NCBI GenBank assembly: GCA_030624805.1 | Contig: JAUXJL010000087.1 | Location: 1 to 7,736 of the forward strand | Source of the DNA: Acidimicrobiia bacterium | GTDB lineage: Bacteria; Actinomycetota; Acidimicrobiia; Spongiisociales; SHLN01 | DNA length: 7,736 nucleotides | Direction: 5' to 3' | In this document: positions 1 through 5,595 of the stretch, piece by piece | Layout of the letters: each line of letters starts with the position of its first letter | Position numbering within the stretch: the stretch's first letter is position 1 | Translations under genes and position numbers: made by a program | Notes under the pieces: generated by a model | Databases searched by the model: none | The model's input: the letters and a program-made list of their open reading frames with translations, nothing else | Told to the model about the DNA's origin: nothing

Positions 1-639
1 AGCAGGGCGATCGGGACCCGCCTGCTTTCAGAGGCGATCGCGGCTGCCGAACCCGGTCCGGCGGTCCTGGTCAGCGCTTCCGCGATCGGTTACTACGGCA
101 GCCGGGGCGATGAAAAGCTGACCGAATCAAGCGAACCCGGCTCAGATTTTCAGGCCGAGGTGTGTATGCAATGGGAGGCGGCCACCGAGCCGGCGGAGTC
201 TTCCGGTGTACGGACGGTCCGGGCTCGGAGCGGAATTGTGCTCACTTCCCGGGGAGGTGCTCTCAAGCGAATGCTCCTTCCATTCAGAATGGGTGTTGGA
301 GGCCGAATCGGCTCAGGACATCAATGGATGAGTTGGATCTCACTCGAGGATGAGGTTGGTGCCCTGTTGCACCTGCTGGCCGGCAAGATCTCCGGACCCG
401 TCAATCTCACAGCGCCCAACCCCGTGACAAACCGCGAGTTCGCCACCACTCTTGGCATCGTCCTCAAGCGGCCGACCTTCCTCCCGACGCCTCTGGCTCC
501 CCTCAAAGGGTGGTACGGCGGAGAGCTTGTGGAGTCCCTCCTGCTTGCCAGCCAACGAGTGGTGGGAACCGTGTTGGTCGACGATGGCTACGAGTTCAGA
601 CACCCGACGCTCGAGCGCGCTCTCCGGGCCGTGATTTAG
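1..639 (+). CDS. TIGR01777/YfcH-type SDR-family NAD(P)-dependent epimerase, 5'-truncated by the window edge
   Basis: Frame 1 is open from the first base to a TAG at 637-639, giving the last 212 residues of a protein whose family is usually about 300 aa, so roughly 85-90 N-terminal residues (including the GxxGxxG nucleotide loop) lie outside the window. The visible part begins SRAIGTRLL, then SASAIGYYG (Ser and Tyr of the SDR active-site region), a GIVL...GGALKRMLLPF stretch, a Gly-rich GVGGRIGSGHQWMSWI segment followed by acidic residues, NLTAPNPVTNREF, and the C-terminal ELVESLLLASQRVV block typical of the DUF1731 end of this family (E. coli YfcH, human SDR39U1). The family is predicted to be a nucleotide-sugar-epimerase-like oxidoreductase, but the substrate is unknown. 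The gene is convergent with the transporter gene and their stop codons overlap. Family assignment is confident; biochemical function is not. Confidence 0.9.
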   Translation, partial: SRAIGTRLLSEAIAAAEPGPAVLVSASAIGYYGSRGDEKLTESSEPGSDFQAEVCMQWEAATEPAESSGVRTVRARSGIVLTSRGGALKRMLLPFRMGVGGRIGSGHQWMSWISLEDEVGALLHLLAGKISGPVNLTAPNPVTNREFATTLGIVLKRPTFLPTPLAPLKGWYGGELVESLLLASQRVVGTVLVDDGYEFRHPTLERALRAVI

Positions 640-1538
640 TTCTCCCGGCGGCTCGCCAAATAGGCCCCCATCAGAACAACACCCATGCCGATCAGGGTGA
701 TAGCTGCCAGCGAGTCGTCGCGGAAGACCACCCCCAGGAAAACCGCCACGATCGGGATGAAGTAGATGGCGACTCCGCCGCGAGTGGCGCCGACCCGCCC
801 CACCAGCTGAGCCATCACCGCCAGCGCCACACCCGTGCCGAAGACACCCAGTGCAAGCACAGCGCTCAGCCCGCTCAGCGCCAACGAAGAGTCGCCAAGC
901 CCGAACAGGGCATACGGCAGCGTGGCAATCGCCGCCACCACCTGGACTCGGAGGACGACGGGAAGGGCGCCGTACGATTGTTGGAGGGGTACGGCAATGT
1001 TGACTGAAAACCCGTAGAACACGGTGGCAAGCAGCACAAGCATGATCCCGACTGCCGCATTCTTGCCATCGCCCCACGAGGGCAGTGTTACCAACACGAC
1101 TCCCATGAATCCGATCAGCAGTCCGGATACATGAATACGGCCCGGCATCCGCCGCAACAGAACCGCGGCGATGCCGGCGGCAAAAAGTGGCATTGCTGCG
1201 TTCAGAATCCCGGCCAACGAGGAAGAGATCCATTGCTGAGCGATCGGAAAAAGTGTGAACGGAATGGCAATCCACGTGAGACCCAGCAGAATGATTTGAG
1301 GGCGAGATTCGGCGCCAACCGGTGCCCGGGCGGCCGGCATCAGGGAAAGTGCCAACGCTCCCAGGGTTATCCGCAGCCACGTGATGAGCCCCGGAGAGAG
1401 TGAATCGAGGGCAATGTCAATGAAGAGGAACGAGGCGCCCCAGGTGAGGGCGAGGAAAGAGACGAGGCCCCACTCGGTCGGCCCGAATGATTCCTTCCTG
1501 GTTCCTGCGGTGGTGTGGAGGATGCGGCCGACAGACAT
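636..1538 (-). CDS. EamA/DMT-superfamily transporter (ten predicted TM helices)
   Basis: This 300-aa integral membrane protein has about ten hydrophobic helices, roughly at residues 24-44, 52-70, 81-100, 105-127, 135-152, 161-182, 190-213, 220-243, 252-272 and 276-295. They form two EamA repeats of five helices. Family hallmarks include TWGASFLFI in TM1, the Arg of ITWLRI before TM2, GILNAAMPLFAAGIA in TM4, and the second-repeat RGGVAIYFIPIVAVFLG with a Gly-rich last helix. DMT proteins export or take up small metabolites such as amino acids; the substrate cannot be inferred here. The ATG at 1538-1536 is preceded by TAGCCT and six bases, suggesting a leaderless start; a GGAGGA lies about 19 nt upstream, too far for a normal Shine-Dalgarno. 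The TAA at 638-636 overlaps the stop of the convergent epimerase gene. The long open frame on the opposite strand is only a shadow. Confidence 0.93.
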   Translation of the reverse strand: MSVGRILHTTAGTRKESFGPTEWGLVSFLALTWGASFLFIDIALDSLSPGLITWLRITLGALALSLMPAARAPVGAESRPQIILLGLTWIAIPFTLFPIAQQWISSSLAGILNAAMPLFAAGIAAVLLRRMPGRIHVSGLLIGFMGVVLVTLPSWGDGKNAAVGIMLVLLATVFYGFSVNIAVPLQQSYGALPVVLRVQVVAAIATLPYALFGLGDSSLALSGLSAVLALGVFGTGVALAVMAQLVGRVGATRGGVAIYFIPIVAVFLGVVFRDDSLAAITLIGMGVVLMGAYLASRREN

Positions 1539-1544
1539 CAGGCG

Positions 1545-1550
1545 AGGCTA
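1545..1550 (-). promoter_or_regulatory. Predicted -10 box (TAGCCT) for a leaderless transporter mRNA
   Basis: On the minus strand TAGCCT fits the actinobacterial TAnnnT -10 pattern. It is followed by exactly six bases and then the ATG at 1538, so transcription would start at or next to the start codon. No convincing -35 hexamer is visible. The site is a prediction from sequence only. Confidence 0.4.
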
Positions 1551-1583
1551 CAAGGTCTCCTCCGGATAACCTTCCGTCGGCTT

Positions 1584-1589
1584 TAGGCT
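1584..1589 (+). promoter_or_regulatory. Predicted -10 box (TAGGCT) for a leaderless lon-N-like mRNA
   Basis: TAGGCT matches TAnnnT and lies six bases before the GTG at 1596, the same geometry as the divergent transporter promoter in this 57-bp gap. There is no Shine-Dalgarno sequence close to the GTG, which fits leaderless initiation. A -35 element is not evident. Confidence 0.45.
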
Positions 1590-1595
1590 GCTTCG

Positions 1596-2177
1596 GTGTC
1601 CAGTTTCATTGTGTTTCCGCGCAGCCGGGTCTTGCTTCCGGCCCAGCGGCTGCGCCTGCGAGTCTACGACTCTGACCTCAGCCTGCTTCTGGCCGACGTT
1701 GATGAATTCTGTTCCGTGTTTGCATCCAACTCGTGGATGAGCCCGGTCGGCGTCCTGGCCTCAATCACCAGCCGCAGCCCGGCTCCCGGCGGACGACTCG
1801 ACATCGAAGTTCGGGGTGGGTCCCGGCTCACGATCGGCGACATCAGTGAGGGCACGGTGGAGACCGGGGTGTTGCCCGAGGCCACCGGAGACGGTGACGT
1901 CGAGATGCTGCGTCGCCGGCTCGAGCGCGGCTGCCAGCGTTTTGCTGCCGCGGCCGCAGAGAGCGGCCAGCCCGCCTCAATCTCGTCGTCGTTGCATAAC
2001 GATCCAACCATCGCGTCGTACCAGGCAGCCACTTTGCTTCCGATTTCACACCCCGAGCGCCAGGAGCTCCTCGAGATTGCAACAACTACCGAGCGACTCG
2101 AACAGGAGCTCCGTATCGTGGCCGGAGAGACCGGCATCTTGCGTCACGTGCTTGGACTGGGGAGAATGGGAGCCTGA
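1596..2177 (+). CDS. Stand-alone Lon N-terminal (substrate-binding) domain protein
   Basis: The 193-aa product resembles the LON N-terminal/substrate-binding fold (PF02190). It opens with FPRSRVLLPAQRLRLRVYD, matching the FPL..VLFPG..LPLRVFE pattern of that family, then a variable stretch ending near PVGVLASITSR, a beta segment GGSRLTIGDI corresponding to the G.R..I conserved patch, and a helical C-terminus with ERQELLEIATTTERLEQEL, comparable to the RQ.LLE....ERL element. No AAA+ or Ser-Lys protease domain follows, so it is not Lon protease itself; such stand-alone proteins are common in actinobacteria and poorly characterised. Similarity in the middle is weak. The GTG at 1596 is chosen because the conserved motif starts within five residues and a -10 box sits six bases upstream. 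The TGA at 2175-2177 shares one base with the next ATG, so the two are probably translationally coupled. Confidence 0.78.
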   Translation: MSSFIVFPRSRVLLPAQRLRLRVYDSDLSLLLADVDEFCSVFASNSWMSPVGVLASITSRSPAPGGRLDIEVRGGSRLTIGDISEGTVETGVLPEATGDGDVEMLRRRLERGCQRFAAAAAESGQPASISSSLHNDPTIASYQAATLLPISHPERQELLEIATTTERLEQELRIVAGETGILRHVLGLGRMGA

Positions 2178-2533
2178 TGGCAAATGTAAGCGAACTGCCC
2201 GAACTGATCTCCGAGTCGATTGATCTCTCCAAGCAATACCTCAAGCAAGAGACTGTCGAACCTGCCAAGCGGCTCGGGAAGGCGGCCGGGTTCGGGTTTG
2301 CAGCCGCAGCGCTGTTCAGCCTCAGTGCCTTGCTTGGCGGGGTCGCTCTCAACCGGTGGATCATCGAGCTGCTGCCAAGCGGTCGCGCTTGGAGCGGGCT
2401 CGGCTACCTCATCACGGCGCTGGTGCTTGTGGCCATCGGCGGCCTCATTGTCTTCTTGGGTCGTCGGGGATACGAGGACCCGGGTACCGTGAAGGATGCC
2501 CTTCCCAGCCTGCTGGCCGACCTCGATGAGTAG
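2177..2533 (+). CDS. Small two-TM membrane protein, holin-X-like (putative actinobacterial holin superfamily III type)
   Basis: This 118-aa protein has an amphipathic, charged N-terminal region (residues 1-36, rich in Glu, Lys and Ser) and two hydrophobic helices: about 37-58, rich in Ala, Leu and Gly, and about 74-95, ending in GRRGYED. A short acidic tail ends LLADLDE. An N-terminal amphipathic helix plus two Ala/Leu-rich TM segments is the architecture of the actinobacterial Holin-X / phage-holin-superfamily-III-like proteins, which in chromosomes are usually not phage genes. The function of this group is unknown. Its ATG overlaps the preceding TGA by one base (TGATG), and the following 65-aa membrane protein begins ten bases after its stop, so the three genes look like one transcription unit. 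Membrane topology is well supported; family membership is tentative. Confidence 0.7.
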   Translation: MANVSELPELISESIDLSKQYLKQETVEPAKRLGKAAGFGFAAAALFSLSALLGGVALNRWIIELLPSGRAWSGLGYLITALVLVAIGGLIVFLGRRGYEDPGTVKDALPSLLADLDE

Positions 2534-2542
2534 CCTCGTGCC

Positions 2543-2740
2543 ATGACTATTGAGCGCAACGATCTCGAATCGAAGTTTCGTCAGGTCCAGACCGCGGTCG
2601 ATGACACAGCCTCAACCGCCAAGAACGCCGGCATCGGGCTTGCCATCGGCGCCGTGCTGTTCGTTGTGCTCGTGTACCTCCTCGGCCGACGCAAGGGCAA
2701 AAAGGGCGGCGCCCAGCTAGAGATCTACCGCCTCAGCTGA
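2543..2740 (+). CDS. Hypothetical 65-aa single-TM protein
   Basis: The small protein has a polar N-terminal half (residues 1-28, MTIERNDLESKF..., probably helical), one hydrophobic segment at about 29-48 (GIGLAIGAVLFVVLVYLLG), and a strongly basic juxtamembrane patch RRKGKKGG before a short tail. The positive patch after the helix predicts an N-out, C-in orientation. It starts ten bases after the holin-like gene stop and shares its gene-dense setting, so it is probably the last gene of that three-gene unit. The TGA at 2738-2740 is only 20 bp from the end of the convergent Arg-rich gene, and I see no terminator hairpin between them. I do not recognise a family. Reality of the gene is supported by its position, ATG start and clean TM pattern. 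Confidence 0.68.
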   Translation: MTIERNDLESKFRQVQTAVDDTASTAKNAGIGLAIGAVLFVVLVYLLGRRKGKKGGAQLEIYRLS

Positions 2741-2760
2741 GTCCTCGCGCGCCCGACACG

Positions 2761-3474
2761 TCAGATCCGGGCGAGTTGCTTTTGTGCTTTCCGAAGCTCG
2801 CGCCGTCGTCTCCGAGTAGATCGGCGGTCCACCCGGGCCTGGCGGTACTCGACCTGTCGCTCGGCTGCTCGTCGTCGGCGCCGCTTGCGACGAGAGGGCC
2901 TCGACGTGTGTTTGCTGTGGGCATAGGCCCTGGCCGCCCTTTTCTGACGGCGGCGGGCCTTCCGAATCCGCCGGCGGCTCGGCCGGGTGCGGGCGCGTCG
3001 TTCCGCTCGGCCCAGCCTGCGTTGCTGCCGGCGGGGGAGGACCTCCCGGTCGAGCTCGGCCTCGTCCAGTGACGCGATTCGGCTGGCTCGACGCCGTTGC
3101 CGACGGCTCGTGGTCGGCGCCTCGAGATCCGGTTCGACGGGCTCGGTCTCATTGGCGGCGGTGACGAGCTCGGTGGGAGCACTGAGAATTTGCGTGGTGA
3201 TCGACGCCTCGGCGCCGCTCGCATCGCCCGTGGAGACGGACGTGTCGCTTGAAATCGAAGCGGCCAGCGGGCTCTCACCGTCGCCGGGCACACGAATGAC
3301 GTAGCTTTCGCCGGGCTCCAGTCTCTTGCTGACAATGAGCTCGCGGGCCGGGCGACTCCGTCTCCGCAGCTGATCGACCGCGGTGGCCGCAGCCCACAGA
3401 CCCACAGTGGACGGTCTTGCGCCCGTGCGAAGGGCCTTGAATAACTGCTTGACTTGGTTCCCGGCTAAATTCAT
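2761..3474 (-). CDS. Hypothetical protein with a highly arginine-rich C-terminal half
   Basis: The 237-aa product is not one I recognise. Residues 1-60 look like a small ordered region (MNLAGNQVKQLFKALRTG... ending VSKRLEPGESYVIRV). Residues 62-120 are a Ser/Thr/Ala/Glu-rich acidic linker. Residues 121-237 hold about 45 Arg and 6 Lys in 117 positions, with runs such as RRKRRRRR (195-202) and RRRRR (221-225), interspersed with Ala, Gln and Glu. Such a tail should bind polyanions (RNA, DNA or polyphosphate). There is no signal peptide or TM helix. Arg codons are mixed CGN and AGG/AGA forms, so it is not a simple nucleotide repeat. The ATG at 3474 is nine bases from a TAGATT box. It is divergent from the TtuB/TtuA/TrmI operon with a 36-bp gap, so the promoters share DNA. 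Other open frames cover the Arg-rich part, but this one is the longest and has the most protein-like N-terminus. Confidence 0.7.
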   Translation of the reverse strand: MNLAGNQVKQLFKALRTGARPSTVGLWAAATAVDQLRRRSRPARELIVSKRLEPGESYVIRVPGDGESPLAASISSDTSVSTGDASGAEASITTQILSAPTELVTAANETEPVEPDLEAPTTSRRQRRRASRIASLDEAELDREVLPRRQQRRLGRAERRARTRPSRRRIRKARRRQKRAARAYAHSKHTSRPSRRKRRRRRAAERQVEYRQARVDRRSTRRRRRELRKAQKQLARI

Positions 3475-3476
3475 CT
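3449..3476 (+). promoter_or_regulatory. Possible promoter of the TtuB/TtuA/TrmI operon
   Basis: TTGACT at 3449-3454 is a good -35 match, and TCATCT at 3471-3476 is a poor -10 at 16-bp spacing. TAAATT at 3466-3471 is a better -10 sequence but only 11 bp away. The site lies inside the 5' end of the divergent Arg-rich gene. A start near 3483 would leave a short leader containing the GAGG ribosome-binding site. Confidence 0.25.
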
Positions 3477-3483
3477 CACGCTC

Positions 3484-3489
3484 AATCTA
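3484..3489 (-). promoter_or_regulatory. Possible -10 box (TAGATT) for the Arg-rich gene
   Basis: On the minus strand TAGATT fits TAnnnT and lies nine bases before the ATG at 3474, which would give a leader of only about 2-3 nt. It sits in the 36-bp gap to the divergent 30-aa gene, so transcription of the two units could interfere. No -35 is evident. Confidence 0.3.
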
Positions 3490-3510
3490 GAGCTTCTGCG
3501 AGGTTGAATC

Positions 3511-3603
3511 ATGTTCAGAAACCGCGATCTCCTGGTGAAAATCCTGGTCGTCATTCTCGTGCTCGGCATGCTCGGATCCCTGGGAGCACTTTTCGTTCAG
3601 TGA
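3511..3603 (+). CDS. 30-aa single-TM microprotein, coupled to the TtuB-like gene
   Basis: A 30-codon ORF (ATG 3511, TGA 3601-3603) encodes a basic N-terminus, MFRNRDLLVK, followed by one hydrophobic helix, ILVVILVLGMLGSLGALF, and ends in VQ. Three features argue that it is translated. A GAGG Shine-Dalgarno at 3500-3503 has seven-base spacing to the ATG. Its TGA overlaps the GTG start of the ubiquitin-fold gene as GTGA. It fills exactly the space between the divergent gene and the TtuB-like start. Arg and Lys before the helix predict the N-terminus inside. The function is unknown. In size and shape it recalls small single-TM proteins such as Prli42 of Firmicutes, but I cannot claim homology. 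It could also act mainly as a leader that sets translation of the downstream gene. Confidence 0.68.
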   Translation: MFRNRDLLVKILVVILVLGMLGSLGALFVQ

Positions 3604-3800
3604 AGGTCATTCTGCGCAACCCGAGGCGCGAGCTCGACATCGAGGGCGACGCCACCGTGCGAGACGTTCTGCGACGGCTCGATATCATTCCCGATACGGT
3701 GCTTGTCATCAGGGAGGGTGAGCTTCTCCTCAAGACCGATCAACTGACCGACGCCGACACGATCGAGTTGCGACCCGTCATCTCGGGGGGTGCACGATGA
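3600..3800 (+). CDS. ttuB-like: TtuB/ThiS/MoaD-like ubiquitin-fold sulfur carrier protein
   Basis: The 66-aa product has the beta-grasp pattern of TtuB/ThiS/MoaD: strand VKVILRNPRRELDIEG, helix TVRDVLRRLDII, the PDTVLVIREGELL strand pair, the LTDADTIELRPVISGG ending, and a Gly-Gly at residues 63-64. In this family the C-terminal Gly is adenylated by an E1-like enzyme and converted to a thiocarboxylate that donates sulfur; in Thermus TtuB supplies TtuA for tRNA 2-thiolation and can also be attached to proteins. Here the Gly-Gly is followed by Ala-Arg, so it would need trimming or work differently. The GTG at 3600 is chosen because the fold begins there and it overlaps the upstream TGA (GTGA); extension upstream to a TTG at 3504 adds residues with no family match. 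The stop overlaps the TtuA-like ATG (ATGA). No E1-like gene is in the window. Confidence 0.85.
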   Translation: MKVILRNPRRELDIEGDATVRDVLRRLDIIPDTVLVIREGELLLKTDQLTDADTIELRPVISGGAR

Positions 3801-4714
3801 AGTGCAAAACATGTGGCCGGCCTGCCGCTATTGAGATCCGGCGCCACCACGCCGTGTTCTGCAAGGAGCATTTCTTCGAGCACATTTCTCGCCAGGTGGA
3901 GCGCACCATCCACGACTTCGCCATGCTCGAACCGGCCGACCGGCTTCTGCTCGGCGTGTCGGGCGGCAAGGACAGCCTCGCCCTGTGGGACATCCTGACC
4001 GATCTCGGGTACCAGGTGGACGGTGTGTACATCGAGCTTGGCATCGGCGGAGAGGCCGGATACAGCTCTGAGAGCCTCAAACTGGCCGAACAGTTTGCCA
4101 AGAACCGTGACCTCAACTTGAGAATCGTCGACCTGGCAGACGAGTACGGATACACCATTCCCGAAGCGGCGGCCGAGACGAGGCGGGTCGCTTGTTCGGT
4201 ATGCGGCCTGTCCAAGCGTTACGTGCTCAACCGGGTGGCACACGACGGCGGCTACGACGTGCTCGTGATGGGTCACAATCTCGACGATGAGGCTGCCACC
4301 CTCATGGGCAACACCCTCAACTGGAACATCGAATACATTGGGCGTCAACACCCGGTGCTGCCGGCGACCAAGGAGGGGCTGGTACGTAAGGTGAAGCCGC
4401 TGCTCCGTATTGCCGAGCGGGAAACCGCCGCCTATTGCGTCCTCAAGAGTATTGACTACGAGGTCGATGAGTGCCCGATGGTGGGCGGCAACACCGGCAT
4501 CCGTATCAAAGAGTGGCTCAACATCCTCGAGAGCCAGCGTCCGGGAGTGAAGCAGCAGTTCCTATTTGGATTTCTCGATCGTGTGTCCGACCAGTTTGCA
4601 ACTGCCCAGCAGGAGCAGGTTGTTTTGCAAGAGTGCTCCAACTGCGGTCAGCCGACCACGGCCGGCGAATGCGCGTTCTGCCGGCTTCAGATCCGGATGG
4701 CCGACCGTGGCTGA
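3797..4714 (+). CDS. ttuA-like: TtuA/Ncs6-family tRNA 2-thiolation enzyme (TIGR00269-type, Fe-S and PP-loop)
   Basis: The 305-aa protein has all expected TtuA elements in order. These are an N-terminal zinc finger (C3, C6, C22, H25), the ATP pyrophosphatase P-loop SGGKDS at 55-60, a CxxC pair at C133/C136, the PP-loop-family GHNLDDEA motif at 159-166, a third cluster cysteine C226 in DECP, and a C-terminal zinc finger (C280, C283, C292, C295). In TtuA the equivalents of C133, C136 and C226 hold a [4Fe-4S] cluster that passes sulfur from the TtuB thiocarboxylate to U/T54 of tRNA after adenylation of the base. The length is normal. Its ATG overlaps the ubiquitin-fold gene stop (ATGA), and its TGA overlaps the trmI GTG by eight bases. 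The carrier-thiolase pairing makes TtuA a better call than TtcA (position 32) or Ncs6 (position 34), although the exact tRNA position is inferred. Confidence 0.9.
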   Translation: MKCKTCGRPAAIEIRRHHAVFCKEHFFEHISRQVERTIHDFAMLEPADRLLLGVSGGKDSLALWDILTDLGYQVDGVYIELGIGGEAGYSSESLKLAEQFAKNRDLNLRIVDLADEYGYTIPEAAAETRRVACSVCGLSKRYVLNRVAHDGGYDVLVMGHNLDDEAATLMGNTLNWNIEYIGRQHPVLPATKEGLVRKVKPLLRIAERETAAYCVLKSIDYEVDECPMVGGNTGIRIKEWLNILESQRPGVKQQFLFGFLDRVSDQFATAQQEQVVLQECSNCGQPTTAGECAFCRLQIRMADRG

Positions 4715-5489
4715 TTTCGGCAAGGGCGACCACTGCCTGGTCACCGATGTTAAGGGTCGCAAGTATCTCTTGATCCTCGAGGAGGGTTCGGTCTTCCACT
4801 TTCACAACGGCATGCTGGCTCACGACGACGTTATCGGCCTCCCCGACGGGAGCGTGGTCCACAGTTCGCTCGGCGGACGCCTGATAGCCGTCCGCCCCAG
4901 ACTCGCTGACTACATCCTCAACATGAAGCGAGGCGCCCAGGTGGTCTATCCGAAGGACCTCGGCGCAATCCTCATCTGGGGGGATATTGCGCCCGGCATG
5001 ACGGTGCTCGAGGCGGGGACCGGCTCGGGGGCGTTGACCATGGCTCTGGTGCGGGCGGTTGGTCCGAGCGGGCGGGTTGTGAGCGTTGAACGCCGCCAGG
5101 ATCACGCAGCCCACGCCAAGCGTGCCCTCGACGAGTTCTTCGGCGGGATCCCCGCCACGCTCGACCTGCTCGTCGGTGAGGTGGTCGACCAGGTGGCAGA
5201 AATTCGGCCCGACCGGCTGGTGCTCGATCTGCCAGAACCATTCGGAGTGGTCGACGCGGCGGTCGAGGGCATGCCGGCCGGGGCTATATGGGTGTCCTAC
5301 GTTCCAACAATTCCTCAAGTACAACAGACCACCGAAGCATTGCGAGGCGCCGGTTGTTTCGCCGAAATCTCCAATTTCGAGGTTCTTCATCGCGAATGGA
5401 ACATCGATGGACGTTCGGTGCGGCCCGACCACCGAATGGTTGGTCATACCGGCTTCATCACGGTGGCTCGGAAGACTCACGAGGGTTGA
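4707..5489 (+). CDS. trmI: tRNA (adenine-58-N1)-methyltransferase TrmI
   Basis: The 260-aa protein transfers methyl from SAM to N1 of A58 in the tRNA T-loop. An N-terminal beta domain (about 1-75, with GDHCLVTDVKGRKYLL and the HNG segment) leads to YPKDLG (81-86), SAM motif I LEAGTGSGAL (101-110), the acidic end of the next strand at E128, catalytic-region DLPEP at 174-178, and the RPDHRMVGHTGFI signature (239-251). This matches actinobacterial TrmI such as Rv2118c, about 280 aa. The GTG at 4707 is chosen because it gives the usual N-terminus and overlaps the ttuA stop by eight bases; further upstream the frame lies inside ttuA. TrmI is commonly found beside proteasome genes in actinobacteria. 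Here it also forms a logical pair with TtuA, because both enzymes modify the T-loop and m1A58 stimulates 2-thiolation in Thermus. Confidence 0.93.
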   Translation: MADFGKGDHCLVTDVKGRKYLLILEEGSVFHFHNGMLAHDDVIGLPDGSVVHSSLGGRLIAVRPRLADYILNMKRGAQVVYPKDLGAILIWGDIAPGMTVLEAGTGSGALTMALVRAVGPSGRVVSVERRQDHAAHAKRALDEFFGGIPATLDLLVGEVVDQVAEIRPDRLVLDLPEPFGVVDAAVEGMPAGAIWVSYVPTIPQVQQTTEALRGAGCFAEISNFEVLHREWNIDGRSVRPDHRMVGHTGFITVARKTHEG

Positions 5490-5551
5490 GTTGTAGACTC
5501 GAAAGCGCGAAATCCCGGCCTATGAGCTGCTAAATTGCGTCCTTCTATTCG

Positions 5552-5557
5552 TATAAT
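5552..5557 (+). promoter_or_regulatory. Predicted -10 box (TATAAT) of arc
   Basis: A perfect TATAAT sits in the 106-bp gap between trmI and arc. No good -35 occurs at 16-18 bp; TTGCGT at 5535-5540 is only 11 bp upstream. Predicted transcription start is near 5564, leaving a leader of about 32 nt. An AGGA ribosome-binding site at 5588-5591 lies four bases before the ATG. Arc can thus be expressed apart from the upstream tRNA-modification operon. Confidence 0.5.
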
Positions 5558-5595
5558 TTGCGAAAGCCCCACTCTCCAAGCACCGATAGGATCCT

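Noticed and set aside
340..1380. 346-codon open frame on the minus strand overlapping the epimerase and transporter genes
   Set aside because: It is Arg/Gly/His/Cys-rich with no protein-like pattern and is a high-GC shadow; the EamA frame in the same place has ten clear TM helices.
2177..2533. Prophage holin as a sign of an integrated phage
   Set aside because: No other phage gene, attachment site or composition change is visible; such holin-X-like proteins are ordinary chromosomal genes in actinobacteria.
2741..2760. Bidirectional terminator between the convergent 65-aa gene and the Arg-rich gene
   Set aside because: The 20-bp gap shows no stable hairpin or T-run.
3504..3599. N-terminal extension of the TtuB-like protein to a TTG at 3504
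   Set aside because: The added residues do not match the beta-grasp fold, while the GTG at 3600 begins the first strand and makes a GTGA overlap; the region is better explained by the 30-aa TM protein in another frame.
4566..4706. Upstream extension of trmI inside ttuA
   Set aside because: This would overlap ttuA by about 150 bp and add residues absent from the family; GTG 4707 gives the normal N-terminus.
4518..5480. 320-codon minus-strand open frame opposite ttuA and trmI
   Set aside because: The sense frames carry complete TtuA and TrmI motif sets, and the antisense translation resembles no family; long antisense frames are common at this GC content.
5522..5533. Mini-ORF Met-Ser-Cys-stop upstream of arc
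   Set aside because: It lies upstream of the predicted arc promoter, has no ribosome-binding site, and three codons are expected by chance.
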